A DNA stretch of 5,390 nucleotides from CAYNDB01 sp964395915 (GTDB lineage Bacteria > Nitrospinota_A > UBA7883 > JAJRTC01): the NCBI GenBank assembly GCA_964395915.1, contig CAYNDB010000144.1, forward strand, positions 1 to 5,390, in the 5' to 3' direction. Position 1 is the stretch's first letter. Every line of letters starts with the position of its first letter. The notes under the pieces are model-generated. The model worked only from the letters and a program-made list of their open reading frames with translations. It searched no databases and was not told where the DNA came from. This document shows, piece after piece, positions 1 through 5,390 of the stretch. The position numbers and the translations under genes were made by a program.

Positions 1-2
1 AA

Positions 3-1793
3 TGGCGGCGGCTTTGCCTGCCATCGCTGACTGAAGATCCGAAGTGTGGCTGGAAGCAACGGCATGTAGACCTTGCAGCATGGGTAACGCACCCCGCTGG
101 GGCCGATCGCTCATGGGTTTTGAAGATCGACAGGAATGGTGCGCGAAGTACTTGTGCGGGAAATGTTAAAGATGGCGCAGGACCGCAAATTTTCCTCTTC
201 GGTGGTGATCAGACCTTTGGCTCCGGTCTGAGCGATGAAGAAACTTTTGCATGGCGGCTCCAGGCGCTCCTCCCGACAGCGCGAGTTCTCAACTATGGTA
301 TCGAAGGATATGATTTGGGCCAAATTGCGTTGGCTCTACCGGAACTGATGGCTGACGAATCGCCTGATTTGGCTTTGGTGGAGCTATCGCCGGCGGTATG
401 GGGCGAAAGCGCTTCGGCGGCCCATTCCCTCGATACGATTATCGCTTTCCTCTCCAGGCGGGGGGCGCCAGTAATTATTGTCTATTTCGGGCAGACACCA
501 AAAGCAGCTCTTAAGGTGGCAAAGAGACAAAACGTCCAGATATTGAGAGTTCCGCCAAGCCGGACAGTGGGGGCCGTTGGACGCGCTTTGCATCAGGAAT
601 CAATTGCCCACGTTCTTGCGGAAGCGTTAGAAAAAAAGGAGATGGCGCCATCGATCCAACTGCGTAAAGAGGAATCGACAACAGCTGAACCATCTGCGGC
701 TAAAAGTGGGGCTTCTCTGGCAGAGTCTAAACGTCGCCCTACGTCGGAACGGTTTCATATTATCAACTATGTTTGGGGCGAATCTTTTACTCGTCTCTTT
801 TTAGATGTTACGCTACCAAATCATTGTACCGAGGGTAACCTGTTTGCCTTTCCTGGCTGCTCCGAAGCGAAATACAAAGTTTATACTACCTCGCGCGACG
901 CCGAGGTTATCCGTAGTCACCACCTCTTCCGCCAGATCGAACAGCGAATGCCCACTGAGGTGATTGCGTTTGACCATCTTTTTGCGCCCGGTTGGGAGAA
1001 ACTTGATAATTCACTATTGCTGATGACACAAATGCATCGGGTGGCGGTGGACGCCGCATACCGGGACGATGCGCGTCTTGTCATACTTCCCCCCGATCAG
1101 GTCTATTCCGATGGCGCATTCCGGCGAGTGATAGAACATGCTCGCCAAGGGCGCCGGGTGATGGTGTGCGCTGGGGTCCGGGTTGTCAAGGAGAGCTTCG
1201 TTCCAGCTTTTAAAGATCGATTTAAACAGGCGGATGGCTCCTTCCCTGCCCCTGCGCGCGCGTTGACTCGTCTTGCCCTTGACCATCTACACCCAATCAT
1301 TAAATCGGAATTCCATGACGCTGACCCTTTTTCTACAGGGCCGGTCAACCTTTACCACAAGGTAGGCGACGAGGGCTATGTGACGCACAATCTGCACCTT
1401 CACGTCTTGATGATCTATCCGCGAAAACGAGTTCCGCTCAAGGAAGGAAATTTTGACACATCGTGGATGGCCGCAGCCTGCCCTCGTTTCGACGACTATT
1501 ATATTGTGGGCGATTCAGATGAAATGGTTGCCATTGAGATAAGTGAAGCCAGCAAAAATGTCGGTCTGGGAGGAGACGGCCCCATCGATCCTGTGAGGCT
1601 CGGAGCTTTTTATCAGAAAAACGGGACGCCGATCCACTGGCAATTTCTTAAAAAACCGATCTTCATCCATACCGGCGATCTGAACGAAGAGTGGCGCAAG
1701 AAAGCAAAAGAAACGACCGCTTTCTTGCAGTCCGCGCTACCGCTAAAAGAAAGGTTGCTACGCAGGCTTCATCTCATTTTTCCTCGCGGGTAA
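3..1793 (+). CDS. SGNH-hydrolase-like / glycosyltransferase-like two-domain protein (5' partial)
   Basis: Residues are numbered from the TTG at 120. Residues 23-170 resemble an SGNH/GDSL hydrolase: block I at 25-36 (GGDQTFGSG), block II at 58-68 (NYGIEGYDLGQ) and a terminal H-x5-H element (H158, H164) before a helix. The nucleophile Ser position appears to be Asp30 and the Asp two before H158 is Ala156, so hydrolase activity is doubtful. Residues 171-210 are a charged, Ala/Ser-rich linker. Residues 211-530 resemble an uncharacterised glycosyltransferase-like family: VWGESFTRLFLDVTLP (218-233), YKVYTT (252-257), LPPDQVYSDGAF (323-334), HNLHLHVLMIYP (423-434) and GDSDEMVAIEIS (464-475). I know the family only as hypothetical proteins of polysaccharide or glycosylation loci, so substrate and reaction are unknown. 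TTG-120 has no convincing ribosome-binding site. The frame is open back to base 3, and those 39 codons encode SGNH-like sequence (TEDPKCGW ... WVLKIDRNGAR), so the true start lies outside the window. The stop is TAA at 1791-1793. Confidence 0.85.
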   Translation, partial: WRRLCLPSLTEDPKCGWKQRHVDLAAWVTHPAGADRSWVLKIDRNGARSTCAGNVKDGAGPQIFLFGGDQTFGSGLSDEETFAWRLQALLPTARVLNYGIEGYDLGQIALALPELMADESPDLALVELSPAVWGESASAAHSLDTIIAFLSRRGAPVIIVYFGQTPKAALKVAKRQNVQILRVPPSRTVGAVGRALHQESIAHVLAEALEKKEMAPSIQLRKEESTTAEPSAAKSGASLAESKRRPTSERFHIINYVWGESFTRLFLDVTLPNHCTEGNLFAFPGCSEAKYKVYTTSRDAEVIRSHHLFRQIEQRMPTEVIAFDHLFAPGWEKLDNSLLLMTQMHRVAVDAAYRDDARLVILPPDQVYSDGAFRRVIEHARQGRRVMVCAGVRVVKESFVPAFKDRFKQADGSFPAPARALTRLALDHLHPIIKSEFHDADPFSTGPVNLYHKVGDEGYVTHNLHLHVLMIYPRKRVPLKEGNFDTSWMAAACPRFDDYYIVGDSDEMVAIEISEASKNVGLGGDGPIDPVRLGAFYQKNGTPIHWQFLKKPIFIHTGDLNEEWRKKAKETTAFLQSALPLKERLLRRLHLIFPRG

Positions 1794-1813
1794 CATCTTC
1801 CCCCGCTTTTTTT
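1786..1813 (+). terminator. Rho-independent terminator overlapping the stop codon of the left gene
   Basis: GCGGG at 1786-1790 can pair with CCCGC at 1802-1806, giving a five-base-pair all-GC stem with an 11-base loop. Seven T residues follow at once (1807-1813). The TAA stop codon (1791-1793) opens the loop, so the last codons of the gene form the left arm. This is a standard intrinsic terminator layout for rightward transcription. The short stem is the only weakness. It would keep rightward transcripts from reading into the antisense strand of the convergent gene. Confidence 0.65.
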
Positions 1814-1825
1814 ATATTGGAGTAT

Positions 1826-1841
1826 TTTGAAGAGCTTCAAA
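1826..1841. repeat. Short perfect inverted repeat in the convergent spacer
   Basis: TTTGAAG at 1826-1832 and CTTCAAA at 1835-1841 are perfect inverted arms separated by two bases; as RNA this would be a six-pair stem with a four-base loop. It sits between the two convergent genes. No T-tract follows on either strand, so it is not a canonical intrinsic terminator. It might stabilise a 3' end or be chance in AT-rich DNA. No clear terminator for the leftward gene was found in this spacer (1794-1925). Confidence 0.35.
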
Positions 1842-1925
1842 GTGGCAAGGGGGGCGCGCACGGCGTCAACCCGGATTAATTATTATGATTGTGGATATAA
1901 AAGTAAATTGACTCCTTTGCATTCT

Positions 1926-4883
1926 TCAGAGCTTTGCTAAAATATGAACTACTTTATTTGCATGATCAGATATAAGCAAATCTCCTCCCCCAAAAGGTAT
2001 GCCTGATAATATGCAAAAACACTCTTTCAAAGGAAATACTTTATCCTCATAGACCAACTCGCTTACTTGATACAAATATTCATCATTCCTGTATATCTGC
2101 AATCCTGTTTCCGTGACCACTCCCAGCATGGAATCATCAATAAAAGCGCCGGACGTGGGGCCAACAACTAACTCGTTATTAATAAAATGCCCCGATTTGT
2201 TTGAGATATCATATACATATAATTTGTCTTTGGGCTTATTTGAAAATACCAATTTATTCCCAAACCTGGATACCTCATTAAAGCCAGGCAGAACGGTGTC
2301 GACCAATTCATGTTTACTTAAAGCTTCGTTAAACAATAATATTTCACCTGAAAAAGTATCGTAGGCGATTAGATCGCCACTAGGTGCAAAAAATATTTTA
2401 TAAGGAACAATATCTGCTTTAGATAGCACTTTGCTGGTAATATCCTGAGTTTCCCCACTCTCAATATTGACGATTTTAATACTGCTGCCGGCATTACTGT
2501 TCTTATTATTTCTAAAGCATGTATATATCAAATCGCCAGAAGGTGTTACGTCCATTCCAGTTATACAAACAGGGTTATCGAGCAGAGGGCGGCAACCTTT
2601 CCCAGATGTATATAAGAACAATTCACGAGGTGGCTTAAGGTTGCTCACCACAGCAAGCTGGGATTCATTAAGAGGAAGAACAAGATACGGCCGTATAGGC
2701 TCCCCCGTCGCAGGATGCTTCATCTCAATGCTTTGTACATAGCGCAAGCCGCAAGCGCAAGCTAGGCTGGAGCCCTCTAAAACATCAGAACTGGATTGGC
2801 CTGTGGATAGAGTAAGCACCGGCATGGGCGCATCAGCAAACAGCCTCTGCCGTCGTCTAAGAGCCGCCCACCTGTCCGCCAAATCATTGTTGTCCTGTTG
2901 TTCTCCGCCGAACCTATCTATGAGTTTTGCCGCAGATAGAAAATCGCCACAACCTTGCAACATTCTTGTAAATCCCACAGCGGTTTCGGTTTCGGTTACC
3001 TCTTCAATTACTGGCACAAGGGTTTTTAAAGCCTTCTCTTTCTCCCCTTGATTCATTAATATCTCGCAATAGCGGGAAATATATGTAAGCTTAGAATCTT
3101 CTTTTAGCGTAGTTCCATGTCTGTAAGCTGTCAACGCAGTATCAAAATACCCCAATTCAACACATATTTTTCCAATGAATGAAAAAATAGTTCCGGGAAT
3201 GTCCCTTAAGTCTGTAATAAAGTTCAAAAGGACATTCGACATAAATCTCTTGTTTTCTACCTGTTCCGGGATGAATGACTCGTCCAGCTTGGAAAGGGAT
3301 TTTTCGATATAACTGAAATGATCAAAGAGAAAGAAAATCGCGGTGAACGCGTTGGAAAACGCCAGAATATTCAGCTTCTCAGGGACCTTTGAATTATCCT
3401 TGACCCATTCTATTACTTCTGAATAATCTTTTAGTCTTTGTTCGTATTCACTTTTCATAAGCTGTGTGATCCCCGCAGCTTCTGGCGTCAACTCGTTTTT
3501 CCAGGCTTTGCTTGTCGCCAAATCGATAGCTTTGAAAATAGCGTTTATCACAACTTTCCGATAAACGTCCCGATCTTTTTTTGCCTGCAAAAATTTGAGG
3601 GTGAGCAATTGCAGCTGGTTTTTAGCTTCTGTTCCGTTTTGCCTCTCCAGGTTTGCTTTACGGATATTGTCTAGGGCCATGTAGTATTCGGCCATCATGT
3701 TGCATATTTTGCCTTCAACCTCAACTCGCTTCTGGGCCGCCGCCGATGCCGATAAACGGCATATATCGATAAATTTCCTGGCCATTCTGGCGCTATCTTC
3801 ATCAGGCTTTCTATTGATCAAATATGAATGCCATTTGCCGCATTCGATCTCTGTCCATCTGTTAGGCGGCTCCTGTAGCTGCGAATCTTCAGGGAAAGGC
3901 AACAGGCGCCCCTCCTCATCAGGATTGTCACAAAAGCTATACGTGTAACGTGTCACAACTTCCTTACGGCAATCGATCAGGGTCAGCTCAATAGAACCAT
4001 CACCCATTTTTTTGGCTGAGCAGGCTGGAGATAGCGTTAAATCCAGGTCAATATCAACTGGCGTTGAACGCAATGGGAGCCTGGTATTGATAAATTCTAA
4101 TGGAATGTTTATTCCACTTATAAGAACCACATCCCGGCTGAAAGGGATCAACAGATTGGGATAGGAATATGGATATTTCCCATCAACGTCCAGTTTCGTT
4201 TCATCGAGTAATTCGCCGTCCACAGTTACATGGCAAATGCGCCGGTTGCCCGTGTCCGCGATTAATAAAGTCCCGTCATCGACCATAGCAAAAGCCTCCG
4301 GATAAAAATATCCGTGTATGGGCGATTCTCCGGTAAACAAGATTATTTCAGGATCATTCAGTTGATCCTCATTATTGCGGTTGATTAATTTCCCGAACGC
4401 CGAAATGAAATCTCCATTCTGCGAATGCTTTTTCACTCTTCCATTATTGCGATCCAATATTAAAAGATCGCCATCGCTATCGGACAGAATGGCCACGGGC
4501 TCATCGAAGCTCTCGCTCCCATCGCCCATGGCTCCAAAGGTTGAGATGAAATTTCCTTTAAGGTCGAATTGCTGGATACGGTGGTTCCAGGCATCACAAA
4601 CAAAAAGTGTTTCTAAGCCGTTATTATCTACGATGGCAATGCCCTTGGGATACCAGAACTGCCCTGGGCCATTACCTTTGTCGCCAAAAACCGAAACAAA
4701 TTCGCAATTTTTATTTAGAATTAATATGCGGTGATTGAATTCATCGGAACAATACAAATTCCCTTCATCGTCAACAGCAATCGTGTGAATCGCCAAGGGA
4801 CGTGGGTCTGGCGCGTTTTTAATGGCAACCGTATCTGTGGCGGAAACTTTGAACAATGGCGCGTCAGGGTCTTTTGTTTTCAC
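1926..4883 (-). CDS. NHL-repeat beta-propeller / TPR-like helical / beta-propeller protein
   Basis: This is a 985-residue protein. Residues 1-320 form an NHL-type propeller with four canonical D-x-x-N-x-R-I/V signatures: DEFNHRI (47-53), DAWNHRI (97-103), DRNNGRV (144-150) and DTGNRRI (210-216). Each follows a D/G turn such as VDDEGNLY. Degenerate strands at about 243-317 could complete six blades. Residues 360-680 are predicted helical by eye, with a TPR-like pair at 573-628 (LGYFDTALTAYRHG, NQGEKEKALKTLVPVI). Residues 735-985 look like a second propeller (PSGDLIYTCF, PSGDLIAYDTFSGEILLF, DKLYVYDIS, GGDLLISDHANKVVHIL). No signal peptide, transmembrane segment or catalytic motif stands out, so a cytoplasmic binding or scaffold role is inferred; the ligand is unknown. 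The start is GTG (4881-4883): an in-frame TAA lies three codons upstream (4890-4892) and AAGG sits four bases before the GTG. The stop is TGA (1926-1928). By eye it is poorer in G+C than the convergent left gene. I do not recognise a named family for the whole protein. Confidence 0.88.
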   Translation of the reverse strand: MKTKDPDAPLFKVSATDTVAIKNAPDPRPLAIHTIAVDDEGNLYCSDEFNHRILILNKNCEFVSVFGDKGNGPGQFWYPKGIAIVDNNGLETLFVCDAWNHRIQQFDLKGNFISTFGAMGDGSESFDEPVAILSDSDGDLLILDRNNGRVKKHSQNGDFISAFGKLINRNNEDQLNDPEIILFTGESPIHGYFYPEAFAMVDDGTLLIADTGNRRICHVTVDGELLDETKLDVDGKYPYSYPNLLIPFSRDVVLISGINIPLEFINTRLPLRSTPVDIDLDLTLSPACSAKKMGDGSIELTLIDCRKEVVTRYTYSFCDNPDEEGRLLPFPEDSQLQEPPNRWTEIECGKWHSYLINRKPDEDSARMARKFIDICRLSASAAAQKRVEVEGKICNMMAEYYMALDNIRKANLERQNGTEAKNQLQLLTLKFLQAKKDRDVYRKVVINAIFKAIDLATSKAWKNELTPEAAGITQLMKSEYEQRLKDYSEVIEWVKDNSKVPEKLNILAFSNAFTAIFFLFDHFSYIEKSLSKLDESFIPEQVENKRFMSNVLLNFITDLRDIPGTIFSFIGKICVELGYFDTALTAYRHGTTLKEDSKLTYISRYCEILMNQGEKEKALKTLVPVIEEVTETETAVGFTRMLQGCGDFLSAAKLIDRFGGEQQDNNDLADRWAALRRRQRLFADAPMPVLTLSTGQSSSDVLEGSSLACACGLRYVQSIEMKHPATGEPIRPYLVLPLNESQLAVVSNLKPPRELFLYTSGKGCRPLLDNPVCITGMDVTPSGDLIYTCFRNNKNSNAGSSIKIVNIESGETQDITSKVLSKADIVPYKIFFAPSGDLIAYDTFSGEILLFNEALSKHELVDTVLPGFNEVSRFGNKLVFSNKPKDKLYVYDISNKSGHFINNELVVGPTSGAFIDDSMLGVVTETGLQIYRNDEYLYQVSELVYEDKVFPLKECFCILSGIPFGGGDLLISDHANKVVHILAKL

Positions 4884-4887
4884 TTTA

Positions 4888-4892
4888 CCTTA
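4888..4892 (-). promoter_or_regulatory. Ribosome-binding site deciding the GTG start of the propeller gene
   Basis: Read leftward, TAAGG (4892-4888) is followed by four bases and then GTG (4883-4881). The spacing is slightly short but workable. The TAA in this stretch is also an in-frame stop for the propeller reading frame, so the coding region cannot extend further upstream. The next in-frame candidate, TTG at codon 10, has no Shine-Dalgarno-like sequence before it. Confidence 0.5.
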
Positions 4893-4957
4893 TAGAACAA
4901 ATATTTATAGAATCTTCATTCCTGAAAACGGAGAGCAAAATCGGATAAAAAGCATAT

Positions 4958-4986
4958 ATTGTAGCGAGTTTGCTTACGTTAAACAA
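4958..4986 (-). promoter_or_regulatory. Candidate sigma70-type promoter of the propeller gene
   Basis: On the minus strand, TTGTTT (plus-strand 4986-4981) is separated by exactly 17 bases from TACAAT (4963-4958). The -10 box matches TATAAT at five of six positions and the -35 box matches TTGACA at three of six. Transcription would start near 4951, leaving a leader of about 68 bases before the GTG. A second TTGTTT overlaps four bases further upstream but gives a 21-base spacer. No operator-like palindrome was seen around it. Confidence 0.5.
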
Positions 4987-5076
4987 ACAATCCCCGCCTT
5001 TTCCTTAAATGGAAGCGCCATCTGACCATTATTTGTTTTCTCTTTCCATGATTTACCTAGTCCAGATAATACCATT
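4987..5076. other. Intergenic stretch upstream of the propeller-gene promoter
   Basis: This lies between the candidate promoter and the frameshifted remnant. It holds no gene start, strong inverted repeat or RNA-like structure that I can support. One plus-strand frame runs open from inside the propeller gene (4822) to TGA 5023-5025. Its codons past 4900 look weakly protein-like, but it lacks a start signal and mostly reads antisense to the gene. I regard it as non-coding. Confidence 0.4.
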
Positions 5077-5347
5077 GGCTTGCCCCGCTTTGTAGTCAAC
5101 GTGGCGGGAAAGTTATTTTATGACAAACAGCAACGCTTGAGCAAAGGATGGAGCTACGACGAGGTCGCTTGCGTGGAATATCAAGATCATCCAGAATTCC
5201 AACGACAATAAGGCCGTTTTCAGGCTGGTTGAGCGACTTATTAGTTTGAACATTGGATTAGGGGCGCTGGAAACATCAATTGGTGGAAATGACTACATAT
5301 TTTTTTTCGAATTTAGTAAGACTCAGGTTCTGGTAACAGTAAAATGA
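5026..5347 (+). pseudogene. Probable frameshifted remnant of a rightward coding sequence
   Basis: No intact gene is present here, but two adjacent frames look coding in succession. One frame is open from after TGA 5023-5025 to TAA 5209-5211 and reads GLPRFVVNVAGKLFYDKQ (5077-5130), then GWSYDEVACV. The frame one base later is open from after TGA 5138-5140 to TGA 5345-5347 and reads WNIKIIQNSNDNKAVFRLVERL, ending FSKTQVLVTVK. Third-base G+C switches with the frame. In the first frame it is 22 of 33 codons over 5077-5175, then 1 of the next 11. In the second frame it is 15 of 20 from 5174. One inserted base (or two lost) near 5160-5175 would join them. No good start codon or ribosome-binding site is visible and the family is not recognised. 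It may instead be non-coding DNA with chance open frames. Confidence 0.3.
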
Positions 5348-5390
5348 AGCCATATGGGGAGAGTCGGCTTATAATTTTTCCATGGAAACC
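5348..5390. other. Right edge, no supported feature
   Basis: After the last stop of the remnant, 43 bases remain. A perfect TATAAT occurs at 5370-5375 and an ATG at 5382-5384. There is no -35 box at suitable spacing and no ribosome-binding site close to the ATG. Whether a new gene begins here cannot be judged from the window. Confidence 0.3.

Noticed and set aside
1691..1879. 62-residue plus-strand open frame overlapping the end of the left gene and the spacer
   Set aside because: It mostly overlaps the left gene in another frame, has no ribosome-binding site and runs through the terminator. Its composition does not look like a protein.
1842..1925. Terminator for the leftward gene
   Set aside because: G- and C-runs around 1848-1873 can pair only loosely and no T-tract follows on the minus strand; the weak AAAG/CTTT pairing near 1899-1915 is too short to support.
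2984..2998. Short tandem GGTTTC repeat
   Set aside because: It simply encodes the Thr-Glu repeat in TETETAV of the helical domain and has only two copies, so it is not a separate element.
4375..4734. 119-residue plus-strand open frame opposite the NHL propeller
   Set aside because: It is antisense to strong NHL repeats, and its sequence is the usual shadow of the real gene without domain signals.
4885..4920. TATAAA/TATAAG elements close to the GTG as an alternative -10 box
   Set aside because: No acceptable -35 box lies 16-18 bases upstream, and the TTGTTT-17-TACAAT pair further out is better.
4822..5025. 67-residue plus-strand open frame crossing the start of the propeller gene
   Set aside because: Its start lies antisense inside the gene, there is no ribosome-binding site, and it overlaps the likely promoter. 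Only its second half looks faintly protein-like.
5370..5384. TATAAT followed by ATG at the right edge as promoter and start of a new gene
   Set aside because: No -35 box at proper spacing and no Shine-Dalgarno near the ATG; only six more bases remain in the window.

Overview
The window looks like bacterial chromosomal DNA with two large convergent genes, and it contains no rRNA, tRNA, CRISPR array or recognisable insertion sequence. The rightward gene has family features I associate with Alphaproteobacteria that carry large surface-polysaccharide or protein-glycosylation loci (Rhodospirillales/Magnetospirillum-like). That taxonomic reading is inference from protein style only. By eye, G+C is about 55% in the left gene. 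It drops to about 35-45% over most of the right gene, so the two genes probably have different histories.

Layout. (1) Positions 3-1793, plus strand: a two-domain protein with a degenerate SGNH/GDSL-hydrolase-like N-terminal domain, a low-complexity linker, and a C-terminal domain resembling an uncharacterised glycosyltransferase-like family. Its frame is open to the left edge of the window, and the residues encoded before the TTG at 120 look like the expected start of the SGNH domain, so the gene is 5'-partial. A compact GC-rich hairpin followed by seven T residues ends it, with the stop codon in the hairpin loop. (2) Positions 1794-1925: a short convergent intergenic spacer. (3) Positions 1926-4883, minus strand: a 985-residue protein with an N-terminal NHL-repeat beta-propeller, a long alpha-helical TPR-like middle and a second C-terminal beta-propeller. 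It has no signal peptide and starts at GTG. A plausible sigma70-type promoter lies about 75-100 bases upstream. (4) Positions 4884-5390: about 500 bases without an intact gene. Beyond the promoter, this stretch contains what looks like the decayed, frameshifted 3' end of a rightward coding sequence.

The two genes are convergent, so they are not one operon, and nothing in the sequence proves a joint function. The left gene is most easily read as part of a glycan-related locus. The right gene is a probable cytoplasmic scaffold or sensor-like protein of unknown role. The points most worth a second look are the apparent loss of the SGNH catalytic residues in a fused protein, the propeller-helical-propeller architecture, its uneven base composition, and the frameshifted remnant at the right edge.
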